55,675 nucleotides of DNA from an uncultured Acetatifactor sp. (GTDB lineage Bacteria > Bacillota > Clostridia > Lachnospirales > Lachnospiraceae): contig CANPYT010000011.1 of the NCBI GenBank assembly GCA_947588705.1, positions 1 to 55,675 on the forward strand, given 5' to 3'. Shown piece after piece: positions 25,884-34,606 of the stretch. A program made the position numbers and the translations under genes. Position 1 is the first letter of the stretch. Every line of letters starts with the position of its first letter. The notes beneath the pieces were generated by a model. That model saw only the letters and a program-made list of their open reading frames with translations. It did no database searches and was not told where the DNA came from.

Positions 25884-27293
25884 ATGAGTTTTAGAAAAAG
25901 ATGGATCGCAGTGACAGCCGTGGCAGCCATGGCTGCCGCTCTTTTATACGGGAGCACTTTTGAGCCGCGCCAGGTCCAGGAGGATCCGCTGGCATTTTTG
26001 GATAACAAGGAGACGATCTATTTCTGGTATTCCGACAAGGAACTGGAAGATTTTGTGAGCAGCGCCGCGGTGTCCTTCGGGGAGCGGGAGGATGTCAGGG
26101 TGATCCCGGTGCTCACTTCGGACAGCCAGTATCTGGAGGCGATCAACGAGGCGTCCCTGCACAAGGAGCAGGTGCCGGATCTGTACCTGATAAGCCATGA
26201 GGCGTTGGAAAAGGCGTATCTGGCCGGGCTGGCCTGCGAGATAGAGGATGTGGCGGGCGTCTGCGACGAAAGCCATTTCCCTGGGGCCGCGCTTTCGGCG
26301 GTGACATACCATGGCAGGCTGGCGGCATATCCGCTGTATTTTGACACAAGCGCCCTGGTGTACAATGAGACGTATCTGATGGAATGGGCCAGGCAGAGCG
26401 CCCAGAGGGAGCTGCTGGGGGAAGACGGCGGAGAAGGGGATGGCTCCGGGGAAGACCCGGGAGCCGGGCTCGATGAGACGCTGCTCGCCCAAAAGACCCA
26501 GGAATATTTCCTGAGGGCCATCCCGGCTACGGTAGACGAGATCCGGAATATTGCGGACACCTTCGACCTGCCCGAGGGCGTGGAGGGCGTGATGAAATGG
26601 GATGTGTCGGATATCCTGTACAATTACTGGTTTGTGGGGAATTATATGACCGTCGGCGGGGAAAACGGAGACGACCATACCAGCGTGAATATCGCCAACC
26701 AGGAGACGATGGAATGCCTGGAGGTCTATAAGGCGCTGAACCAGTTCTTTTCCATTGAATCGGATGCGGTCAGCTATGACAGCGTGGTGCAGGACTTCCT
26801 GGATGGGAAGATCGTGTTTACGATCGCTACCACGGATATTGCGGAGAAGCTGGCGCGGGCGAAGGAAGAGGGAAGTTTTGCCTTTGACTATGGGTTTGCG
26901 CTGATGCCGGATGTGAGCGGGGAGCTGGCCAGCCGCTCCATGTCCGTGACCGGCGCGGTGGCCATAAACGGGTATTCCGGCCACAAAGAACTGGCCAATC
27001 GATTTGCCGCGTATCTGGTGGATGAGTGCGCGGATATGCTCTATGAGAGGACCGGGAAAGTGCCTGCCAGCCTGGCGGCCAACGGGGATAACGGCGCACT
27101 GCAGATCTTCCGGCAGGAATATGCGGACAGCGTACCGCTCCCCAAGATGATGGAGACGGGAAATTATTGGCTCTATCTGGAACGGCTTTTTGCCAGGGTC
27201 TGGAACGGTGCGGACGTGACGGCGCTGGTGCAGGAGCTGCAGGAGCAGATCTCCTTTCAGCTGGGAGCCGGTGCCGGGGCTGACGCGGGATGA
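25884..27293 (+). CDS. Extracellular solute-binding protein, family 1 type, orphan
   Basis: A 469-residue protein with an N-terminal hydrophobic segment (residues 8-24) that serves as signal or anchor; there is no lipobox Cys. The rest reads like a family 1 sugar-type binding protein: IYFWYSDKELEDF, PDLYLISHEALEKAYLAG, AAYPLYFDTSALVYNETY. An acidic Gly-Glu-Asp insertion sits near residues 180-197. No permease or ATPase gene is near, so its partner and ligand are unknown. The next gene is a YdcZ transporter. Confidence 0.8.
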   Translation: MSFRKRWIAVTAVAAMAAALLYGSTFEPRQVQEDPLAFLDNKETIYFWYSDKELEDFVSSAAVSFGEREDVRVIPVLTSDSQYLEAINEASLHKEQVPDLYLISHEALEKAYLAGLACEIEDVAGVCDESHFPGAALSAVTYHGRLAAYPLYFDTSALVYNETYLMEWARQSAQRELLGEDGGEGDGSGEDPGAGLDETLLAQKTQEYFLRAIPATVDEIRNIADTFDLPEGVEGVMKWDVSDILYNYWFVGNYMTVGGENGDDHTSVNIANQETMECLEVYKALNQFFSIESDAVSYDSVVQDFLDGKIVFTIATTDIAEKLARAKEEGSFAFDYGFALMPDVSGELASRSMSVTGAVAINGYSGHKELANRFAAYLVDECADMLYERTGKVPASLAANGDNGALQIFRQEYADSVPLPKMMETGNYWLYLERLFARVWNGADVTALVQELQEQISFQLGAGAGADAG

Positions 27294-27361
27294 CTTTTTG
27301 CCGGAGGGAATAAATGGCCGATCAGGGGATACACTGATAAAAAAGAAAGGAAGTGTATCAC

Positions 27362-27793
27362 ATGATCGGTCTTTTGATTGCATTGATCTCCGGGGCGCTG
27401 ATGAGCGTACAGGGAGTGTTTAACACCCAGGTGACAAAGGCGTCCAGTATTTGGGCCGCCAGCGCGTTTGTGCAGCTGACGGCGCTGATCGTCTGCCTGG
27501 GGGCCTGGCTCTTTACGGATCGGAGCAGCCTGCTGCAGGTATTTCAGGTACAGCCAAAGTATATGCTGTTAGGAGGGGCCATCGGCGCCTTCATCACCTA
27601 TACGGTGATCCGGAGCATGGATCTGCTGGGGCCGGCCAGAGCGGTGATGCTGATCGTGGTGGCGCAGCTGCTGGTGGCCTATGTCATCGAGCTTCTGGGA
27701 TGGTTCGGCGTGGAGAAACAGCCCCTGGAATGGCGCAAGGGGATAGGGATGCTGGTGGCTATCGCCGGTATCATTATCTTCAAGTGGAAATGA
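27362..27793 (+). CDS. DMT superfamily transporter, YdcZ/DUF606 type
   Basis: A 143-residue membrane protein with five helices; ISGALMSVQGVFNTQVTK near residue 9 is the family mark. DUF606 proteins are half-size relatives of drug/metabolite exporters and work as dimers. Substrate unknown. AAGGA lies 10 bases before the ATG. Confidence 0.88.
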   Translation: MIGLLIALISGALMSVQGVFNTQVTKASSIWAASAFVQLTALIVCLGAWLFTDRSSLLQVFQVQPKYMLLGGAIGAFITYTVIRSMDLLGPARAVMLIVVAQLLVAYVIELLGWFGVEKQPLEWRKGIGMLVAIAGIIIFKWK

Positions 27794-27825
27794 AGGATTA
27801 AAGTAAAATTTTTCCCAAAACGCCC

Positions 27826-27854
27826 TTGTAAAAAATCTCCGCTTCCTTTACAAT
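27826..27854 (+). promoter_or_regulatory. SigA promoter of comEA
   Basis: TTGTAA (27826-27831), a 17-base spacer and TACAAT (27849-27854). Leader of about 60 bases. Confidence 0.6.
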
Positions 27855-27921
27855 GATTTTTATCAGCATAGAGAGGCAGTCCTTTTCATCTGACCGGGCC
27901 ACCGGGGGAGGGAGAGGAACT

Positions 27922-28653
27922 ATGGTGAGAAAAGATAGGACAAGAGTTAAGATAAAAATCGGATGGACTGTTCTGTTCATTCCGGTCTTGTGCGCGTTTT
28001 TATGCGGCTGCGGCGAAAAGGAAGGCCAGGTCCTGTGGATCGGCCGGGAGGGAGAGGAAGCTGTCTCCCCGCCGGGAGCGGAGGCACAGGAGGCTGCCGG
28101 AGAGGGGCAAAATGCCGCCGGGGGAGACGCCGCCGGAGAGACGCCGGCGCTGCAGCCGGAGGGAAACGGGACAGCGGAGATGACAGGAGCGGGATCTGCG
28201 GACGACGGGACATCGGAGATCCTGGTGCATGTCTGCGGGGCCGTGGTATCTCCGGGGGTGGTATCGCTGCCGGAGGGAGCGAGGGCTCAGGATGCCCTGG
28301 ATGCGGCGGGAGGATTCGCGGAGGACGCCGGCAGGAGTTATGTAAATCTTGCCGGGCGTGTGAGCGATGGGCAGCAGCTGTATTTTCCGACGATGGAGGA
28401 GGCGGAGAGGCTTTCGGAGACGGAGGGCCTGAAAGGATCCCCGCAGGAGGCGGACAGCGGCCTTGTGAACATTAATACGGCGGATGTGGCGGCCCTCTGT
28501 ACGCTGCCGGGCATCGGGGAATCCCGGGCCAGGGATATCATCGCCTATCGGGAGGCAAACGGCGCCTTCGAAAGCTGTGAGGAGATCATGGAAGTTTCCG
28601 GTATCAAGGCCAGCGTTTACGGTAAGATCAGCGGCAGGATAACAGTGAAATAG
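27922..28653 (+). CDS. comEA: ComEA-type DNA-binding lipoprotein
   Basis: A 243-residue ComEA homologue. It has a signal segment ending in a lipobox-like LCGC (Cys30), a Gly/Ala/Glu-rich linker, an SLBB domain (about 98-155, VHVCGAVVSPGVV) and a helix-hairpin-helix DNA-binding tail (about 178-243, NINTADVAALCTLPGIGES). ComEA binds incoming double-stranded DNA for uptake. Most ComEA proteins use an uncleaved helix as anchor; here lipid anchoring is suggested. GGAGAGG precedes the ATG. The next gene is a response regulator about 35 bases on. Confidence 0.9.
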   Translation: MVRKDRTRVKIKIGWTVLFIPVLCAFLCGCGEKEGQVLWIGREGEEAVSPPGAEAQEAAGEGQNAAGGDAAGETPALQPEGNGTAEMTGAGSADDGTSEILVHVCGAVVSPGVVSLPEGARAQDALDAAGGFAEDAGRSYVNLAGRVSDGQQLYFPTMEEAERLSETEGLKGSPQEADSGLVNINTADVAALCTLPGIGESRARDIIAYREANGAFESCEEIMEVSGIKASVYGKISGRITVK

Positions 28654-28688
28654 CAGCCGTATACGGCGGAATGAGAGGATTTTGGGAG

Positions 28689-29390
28689 ATGGGCAAGAGA
28701 GCTTTGGTGGTGGATGACGAGAAGCTGATCGTAAAAGGGATCCGTTTCAGCCTGGAACAGGACGATATGGAGATCGACTGTGCTTACGACGGGGAGGAGG
28801 CCCTGGAATACGCCAGGAACAACAAGTATGACATTATCCTTCTGGACGTGATGCTGCCCAAGCTCACAGGCTTTGAAGTCTGCCAGCAGATCCGGGAGTT
28901 CTCCAATGTGCCTATCATCATGCTTACGGCGAAGGGCGACGATATGGACAAGATCCTGGGGCTGGAGTACGGCGCCGACGATTATATCACAAAACCTTTT
29001 AACATCCTGGAAGTGAAAGCCAGGATCAAGGCCATCATGCGGCGCACGGAGCCCAGGCGGCTTTCGGGAGGCGCGGCTCCCGCTCCCAGGGTGCTGGAGA
29101 GCGGCGATATGCGCCTGGACTGCGAGGGCAGGCGGGTGTACATCGAGGGCCGGGAGATCGGCCTGACGGCCAAGGAATTTGAAGTGCTTGAGCTTCTGAT
29201 GCTGAATCCCAATAAGGTATACAGCCGGGAAAACCTGCTTCAGATGGTGTGGGGGTCGGATTATCCCGGGGACGTGCGCACTGTGGACGTGCATATCCGC
29301 CGGCTGCGGGAAAAGATCGAGCAGAATCCCAGTGAGCCCCGGTACGTACATACCAAGTGGGGCGTGGGTTATTACTTCCTGAACGCATGA
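28689..29390 (+). CDS. OmpR-family response regulator
   Basis: A 233-residue regulator. The receiver (1-118) has DD at 9-10, the phosphate acceptor Asp53 in LLDVMLP and the LTAK and KPF motifs; the winged-helix DNA-binding domain covers about 130-232 (NPNKVYSRENLLQMVWG). Start at ATG 28689, with AGAGG about 10 bases before; an ATG at 28671 is possible. Its stop overlaps the next start (ATGA), so the kinase is translated with it. The target genes are unknown; its own competence neighbours are candidates. Confidence 0.93.
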   Translation: MGKRALVVDDEKLIVKGIRFSLEQDDMEIDCAYDGEEALEYARNNKYDIILLDVMLPKLTGFEVCQQIREFSNVPIIMLTAKGDDMDKILGLEYGADDYITKPFNILEVKARIKAIMRRTEPRRLSGGAAPAPRVLESGDMRLDCEGRRVYIEGREIGLTAKEFEVLELLMLNPNKVYSRENLLQMVWGSDYPGDVRTVDVHIRRLREKIEQNPSEPRYVHTKWGVGYYFLNA

Positions 29391-30913
29391 GGGAGAGCAT
29401 AAAGACAAACATGGTGAAAGAATTGCTGCATGAGCTGAGACAGCTCGTCTCTCTGCGCAGCCTGAAGGCGCGCATCTTTCTGATCATACTGCTTGCGGGC
29501 GTGATCCCCTGCGTGTTCCTGCGCTACGGTATCCTGGACGATTATGAGGAACGGACGGTGGAGCTGCGGATCGCCACGGTACAGAACCAGCTCCGCGTGG
29601 TGGGCAGCCATCTGATCAGCAACAATTACCTTTACAATATTCAGCCGGAAGAGAGGAACGGCACAACCTCCCGGGATGTGATCGACGCGGAGCTGGAGAC
29701 CATTTCCGACCTGTATGAGGGCCGGGTCCTGATCGTGGATTCCAGCCTGAAGGTGGTGATGGACACCTACGGGATCAGCGAGGGCAAGACCATTATCTCA
29801 GAGGAAGTGATCCGGTGTTTCCGGGGGGAAAACATTTCCTATTACGACAGGGAGCACGGCTACATAGAGATGACCGTTCCCATTGTGGACACGAACCTTC
29901 CGGCGCCGGAGGGAAGCTCTAACGCGTCCGGCGCCATTGTGGGCGTGATGCTCACCAGCATTTCCAACGAATCCATCATCGACACGCTGGAGATGCTGAA
30001 CCGCAGGGCGGTCCTCCTGGAGAACCTGATGTTCGTCTGTGTCATCGCCGTTGCGATCCTGCTGGCGGTCCTGCTGACCAAGCCGTTGAGCAAGGTCGAG
30101 AACGCCATCAACGAGGTGCAGGCAGGCTATACGGATGAGAGCATCTCTGTGCCGGGATATTCGGAGACGGCCAATATCGTGGACGCCTTTAACCAGCTTT
30201 TAAAGCGGATGAAGGTGCTCGACGATTCCCGGCAGGAATTTGTGGCAAATGTGTCCCATGAGCTGAAAACGCCCATGACTTCCATGAAGGTGCTGGCGGA
30301 TTCCCTGCTGGCCCAGGGAGACGCGCCTGCGGAGCTGTACAAGGAGTTCATGGAGGATATCGTCTCCGAGATCGACCGGGAGAACCAGATCATCACGGAC
30401 CTGCTGGCACTGGTGAAAATGGATAAGAAGGCCCAGGAGCTGAATGTGTCCTCTGTCAGCATCAACGACCTGACGGAGCTGATCCTGAAGCGGCTCCGGC
30501 CCATCGCCCGCAGGAAAGATGTGGAAGTGGTATTCGAGAGTATGCGCCAGGTGACGGCGGAAGTGGACGAGGTCAAGATGACCCTGATCATGACCAATCT
30601 TGTGGAGAATGCCATCAAATATAACAAGGAACACGGCTGGGTAAAGGTGGAGCTGGACGCGGACCATCAGTATTTTACTTTCGTGGTCAGCGATTCCGGC
30701 CTGGGGATCCCGGAGGAATCCCTGGAGCAGATATACGAGAGATTCTACCGTGTGGACAAATCCCATTCCAGGGAGATCGGCGGAACGGGGCTTGGCCTTG
30801 CGATCACGAAGAGCGCGGTGCTCATGCACCGGGGATCGATCACAGTGAGCAGTGTGGAGGGAGAGGGCTCCGTCTTTACGGTGAAAATCCCTCTGATCTA
30901 TATTCCCCAGTAG
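29387..30913 (+). CDS. Sensor histidine kinase with extracellular Cache-like domain
   Basis: A 508-residue membrane kinase, partner of the regulator before it. Membrane helices lie at about 29-46 and 213-231 around an outer sensor domain of about 165 residues. HAMP follows (232-285), then the phosphorylated His291 in FVANVSHELKTP, and the ATPase with NLVENAIKY, DSGLGIPEE and GTGLGLAI. The ATGA overlap is the chosen start; an ATG at 29411 is the alternative. Signal unknown. Confidence 0.92.
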   Translation: MRESIKTNMVKELLHELRQLVSLRSLKARIFLIILLAGVIPCVFLRYGILDDYEERTVELRIATVQNQLRVVGSHLISNNYLYNIQPEERNGTTSRDVIDAELETISDLYEGRVLIVDSSLKVVMDTYGISEGKTIISEEVIRCFRGENISYYDREHGYIEMTVPIVDTNLPAPEGSSNASGAIVGVMLTSISNESIIDTLEMLNRRAVLLENLMFVCVIAVAILLAVLLTKPLSKVENAINEVQAGYTDESISVPGYSETANIVDAFNQLLKRMKVLDDSRQEFVANVSHELKTPMTSMKVLADSLLAQGDAPAELYKEFMEDIVSEIDRENQIITDLLALVKMDKKAQELNVSSVSINDLTELILKRLRPIARRKDVEVVFESMRQVTAEVDEVKMTLIMTNLVENAIKYNKEHGWVKVELDADHQYFTFVVSDSGLGIPEESLEQIYERFYRVDKSHSREIGGTGLGLAITKSAVLMHRGSITVSSVEGEGSVFTVKIPLIYIPQ

Positions 30914-30987
30914 GATCCGGGAGGCAGCCGGGCCCGTTTAGAGGGAAGCGGGCAGGCGAGGTGCCGGGTGGACGGGAAGGAGCGGTT

Positions 30988-31962
30988 ATGACGCAACAGT
31001 GCCTGAAAAGTAAAGAGCGGAAGAGGCTGCGGGCCGGAGAGCTTTTGCGAGGGAAGCTTTTGGGGCTGCTGTTGGCGATGGGCTGTATTTTGGGCCTGGC
31101 CTCCTGCGGGGAGGAGGAGCCCCAGGGGGAAAATGTCTGTCAGGTGTATTACGTCAGCAACTCGGAGACCAAGGTGGAATCCCATGCCCATGAGATGACG
31201 GCGGACTCCGAGGAGGGAAAGCTGGAGGAGCTGCTGGGATGCCTTGCCGCCATACCCGAGAAGCTGGAATACAAGGCACCCTTGAATATGGGCTTTCAGC
31301 TTCTGGATGTGGAACGGGAGGGCGCAACGGTGGTGCTGGACATGGACGCGGAATACCTGAAGCTTTCCGTGACTACGGAGGTACTGGTACGGGCGGCCAT
31401 CGTGAGGACCCTGACCCAGCTGGAGGATATCAGCTATGTGGAGATCACGGTGGAAGGAAATCAGCTGTATGACAGCATGGGAAACCCCGTGGGATGGATG
31501 AACGCGGAGCAGTTTATCAACAATGACGGCAGCGAGATCAATACCTATGAGCTGGCGCGGGTGCGCCTGTACTTTGCGTCGGAGGACGGGACCAGCCTGA
31601 TAGCGGCGTACCGGGAAAAGTATTATTCTACCAGTATGCAGATGGAGCGGTTTGTGGTGGAGGAGCTGATCGCGGGGCCCAGCGGCCAGGTGGAAGGGCT
31701 GTACCCTTCCGTGAATCCCGCAACCAAGATCATCAATGTCACTACCAAGGATGGGATCTGTTATGTCAATCTGGATGAAAACTTCCTGTCCGCGGTAAAC
31801 AACGTGCCTACGGAGGAATCGGTGTACGCGATTGTCAATTCCCTGGTGGAGCTGAGCAATATCAACAAGGTCCAGATCCTGATAAACGGGGAAGTGCCGT
31901 CAACGTTCAGCACCTCTACCTTCGAGCGGAATCTGGATATCGTTACCACGCTGGAAAAATAG
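30988..31962 (+). CDS. GerMN-domain lipoprotein
   Basis: A 324-residue lipoprotein with lipobox LASC (Cys40) and two GerMN domains (about 75-190 and 205-320; the ELIAGPSGQVEGLYPSVNP segment belongs to the second). GerMN is found in spore GerM and in actinobacterial LpqB. AAGGAG precedes the ATG by 6 bases. It follows the two-component genes by 74 bases in the same direction, so it may act with that kinase at the membrane. Confidence 0.88.
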   Translation: MTQQCLKSKERKRLRAGELLRGKLLGLLLAMGCILGLASCGEEEPQGENVCQVYYVSNSETKVESHAHEMTADSEEGKLEELLGCLAAIPEKLEYKAPLNMGFQLLDVEREGATVVLDMDAEYLKLSVTTEVLVRAAIVRTLTQLEDISYVEITVEGNQLYDSMGNPVGWMNAEQFINNDGSEINTYELARVRLYFASEDGTSLIAAYREKYYSTSMQMERFVVEELIAGPSGQVEGLYPSVNPATKIINVTTKDGICYVNLDENFLSAVNNVPTEESVYAIVNSLVELSNINKVQILINGEVPSTFSTSTFERNLDIVTTLEK

Positions 31963-32092
31963 AGAAAAGTAAATCATAGAGAAAGTAAGTCATAGAAAAA
32001 TAAGTCATAAAAAGTAAATCATAGAAAAATAAGTCAAAAAAATAAATCATAAAAAGTAAATCATAGAAAAGTAAGTCATAAAAAATCATGGA
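31963..32092. repeat. Degenerate AAAGTAAATCATAG repeat
   Basis: About nine imperfect units of 13-16 bases (AAAGTAAATCATAGA, AAATAAGTCATAA) fill the gap up to the comEC ribosome site. Very A-rich. No terminator or promoter could be picked out inside it. Confidence 0.85.
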
Positions 32093-32115
32093 AAAAGAAA
32101 ACAGGAAAGGAACAG

Positions 32116-34599
32116 ATGCGGATGAGGCGACCGTTGTTTTGGGCCGCCCTTTTTCTGATAATCATCGCGGCAGTGCGGCTGGAATCCGGCGGACCGGGCA
32201 GGGATCCCGGGGGAATGGTTACAGCACAGATCCTTGGCGAATGCCGGGATCTGACAGTTACCGCGCAGGTATATAAAAAGGACGGCCAGACCATCTATCT
32301 GCAGAAAGCTTCAGTCTGTCTGCAGAAATTTACGGGATCGGACGATCCCGTTCAGGATCTTGGATCAGAGGCCGGAAGTTCCCGGCAGGAAATCTCAGAC
32401 AAGGAAATCTTAAATAAAGAAATCTCAGACAAAGAAATTTCAAATAAGGAAATCTCAGACAAAGAAATCTCAAATAAAGAAATCTCAAATAAAGAAATTT
32501 TAAACAGAGAAATCTCAAGCAAGGAAATTTCAGACAAGGAAATCTCATACAAGAACAATATCATATGCAAGCTGGAGGAGGCGGGGGAGATACCGCTTGG
32601 AAGTTATGTGACGCTGCGGGGCGATTTTGCGCCTGTGTCCGGGGCAACGAATCCGGGGGAGTTTGACGGAGCCGCCTATTATCGGATACTGGGCGTGGAC
32701 GGAAGGCTGAGCCGGGGAAAGGTGGCTGCCAAAGGACAGGGGGTCTGGCCGGTGCGGGAAGGGCTATACAGGCTGCGCGTAAAGCTGGAGGAACGCCTGT
32801 ACCGGGCTCTGCCGGAAGAAGAAGCCGGAGTCCTCTGCGCACTGCTTTTGGGAGACAAGGGCGGGCTGGAGGAGCAGGTGGAGGATCTGTACCGGAAGAG
32901 CGGGATCCTGCATATCCTGAGTATCTCCTCCCTTCACATCACGATCCTGGGGATGAGCCTTTACAGGCTTCTGCGGCGTCTGCGGGTTCCGGTAATGCCC
33001 TCCGCCCTGGCGGGGAGCGTCCTGCTCCTTGTCTATGGCGGCCTTACCGGCTTTGGGGTGTCAGCCTGCAGGGCCATTGGTATGTACCTGATCCGTATGC
33101 TGGGGGAGGTGCTTGGCAGGACATATGATATGCTGACGGCGCTTGGGGTGATGGGGGCGCTCATGGTGTGGAGAAATCCATGGTACCTGCATCACAGCGG
33201 CTTCTTGCTCTCCTATGTCTCCGTGCTTGGGGTTGGGGTGATAGGTCCTGCGTTGACCAAGGCGGTCTACAAAAAAGAAGGAAAACCTGTCAGCGGATGG
33301 CAGGGGGCGGGGGGCCTGGCGCGGCGGGCCTTGGAAAAACTGGGACAGTCCGCCCTGACAAGCCTGTCGGTAATGCTGGCTACGCTGCCGGTGCAGCTGT
33401 GGTGTTATTATGAGGTGCCGGTCTGGTCCGTGTTCCTGAACCTGCTGGTGCTGCCCCTTGTAAAACCATTGATGCTGGCAGGGTTTCTGCTCCTGCTGTT
33501 TCCGTGGTTTATGCCGCTTCAGAAGACGGCGGAAGGGATCCTGGGCTGGTATGCGCTGCTCTGCCGGACGAGCGGGAAACTTCCTTTTTCCACCTGGAAC
33601 CCGGGACAGCCCCGGCTCTGGCAGGTTTTGGGGTATTATCTGATCCTGGCGGCGGCGGTGGGGCTCGCGGCCATGGCCGGGCATACGCGCCGGGGAAGGG
33701 GGAAGACGGCAGCGGCCGCGCTGACGGTGGTTCTCTTTCTGGACGTCGTTCTTATAGGGGCCCGGCCCAGGGCGGCGAACCGGGCGGATTTCCTGGATGT
33801 GGGGCAGGGAGACTGTATCCTGGTGAGGACCGCTTCCGGGGAAGCCTATCTTTTTGACTGCGGCAGTACCAGCCGCGGCAAAGTGGGGGAATATGTGCTT
33901 CTGCCCTTTTTGAAATACCATGGCATCCGGAAGATAGACGCCGTCCTGGTCTCTCATCCGGACCAGGACCACATCAACGGCCTTGTGGAACTTTTTTCGG
34001 AGGGGCCGGGCCAGGGGATCATGGTGGAACAGCTGATCCTCCCGGAACTGGGGGGAGATGTCGGGGAAGCGTTCCTGGAACTGGAACAGCTGGCGCGGGA
34101 AGGGCGAAGCGGCGCGGCAGTCCGTTATGTGGCGGCAGGGGAGTCCTGGGAATGCGGCAGCGCCAGGTTTACCTGTCTCCACCCCAGGGCCGGATGGAAC
34201 GCGGAGGATGCCAACACGGGATCCCAGTGCTTTTATGTGGAATTTTTTCAGGGGAGATCCGGGGATCCGGCGGGAACGCTTCTCCTCACCGGGGATGTGG
34301 AAGAAGAGGGGGAGAGGGCGCTGGTGGAACAGCTTGCCCGGGACAGGATCCGGCGGGCGGATGTGCTGAAAGTGGCCCACCACGGATCCGGCGGAGCTAC
34401 CTCGGAGGAGTTCCTGGATCAGCTTTCCGTTGGGCTGGCAGTCATTTCCTGCGGCAGAAACAACCGCTACGGACATCCTCATGAGGAGCTGCTGGACCGC
34501 CTGTACGGGGAGGGCTGCGCCCTTTTGCAGACCCGGGAGAGCGGGGCGGTCACGGTCTATTTTGAAACAGGGGGGATCCGGGCGGAGACATACCGGTAG
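32116..34599 (+). CDS. comEC: ComEC/Rec2 DNA uptake channel with internal pentapeptide repeat
   Basis: An 827-residue ComEC. N-terminal membrane segment, then the DUF4131 region, about ten helices of the competence domain (starting near 230, LCALLLGDKGGL) and a C-terminal metallo-beta-lactamase-like domain (DVGQGDCILVRT near 560; SHPDQDHINGL near 618; KVAHHGSGG near 755). It forms the inner membrane DNA channel. Unusually, eleven pentapeptides E-I-x-x-K/R (residues 92-146) break up the DUF4131 domain. AGGAA precedes the ATG. Confidence 0.93.
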   Translation: MRMRRPLFWAALFLIIIAAVRLESGGPGRDPGGMVTAQILGECRDLTVTAQVYKKDGQTIYLQKASVCLQKFTGSDDPVQDLGSEAGSSRQEISDKEILNKEISDKEISNKEISDKEISNKEISNKEILNREISSKEISDKEISYKNNIICKLEEAGEIPLGSYVTLRGDFAPVSGATNPGEFDGAAYYRILGVDGRLSRGKVAAKGQGVWPVREGLYRLRVKLEERLYRALPEEEAGVLCALLLGDKGGLEEQVEDLYRKSGILHILSISSLHITILGMSLYRLLRRLRVPVMPSALAGSVLLLVYGGLTGFGVSACRAIGMYLIRMLGEVLGRTYDMLTALGVMGALMVWRNPWYLHHSGFLLSYVSVLGVGVIGPALTKAVYKKEGKPVSGWQGAGGLARRALEKLGQSALTSLSVMLATLPVQLWCYYEVPVWSVFLNLLVLPLVKPLMLAGFLLLLFPWFMPLQKTAEGILGWYALLCRTSGKLPFSTWNPGQPRLWQVLGYYLILAAAVGLAAMAGHTRRGRGKTAAAALTVVLFLDVVLIGARPRAANRADFLDVGQGDCILVRTASGEAYLFDCGSTSRGKVGEYVLLPFLKYHGIRKIDAVLVSHPDQDHINGLVELFSEGPGQGIMVEQLILPELGGDVGEAFLELEQLAREGRSGAAVRYVAAGESWECGSARFTCLHPRAGWNAEDANTGSQCFYVEFFQGRSGDPAGTLLLTGDVEEEGERALVEQLARDRIRRADVLKVAHHGSGGATSEEFLDQLSVGLAVISCGRNNRYGHPHEELLDRLYGEGCALLQTRESGAVTVYFETGGIRAETYR
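32389..32553 (+). repeat. Eleven 15-bp tandem units inside comEC
   Basis: Eleven units GAAATCTCAGACAAA (with changes) encode EISDK, EILNK, EISNK and similar. The total of 165 bp is exactly 11 x 15, so unit changes keep the frame. Confidence 0.95.
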
Positions 34600-34606
34600 C
34601 CCGGCA

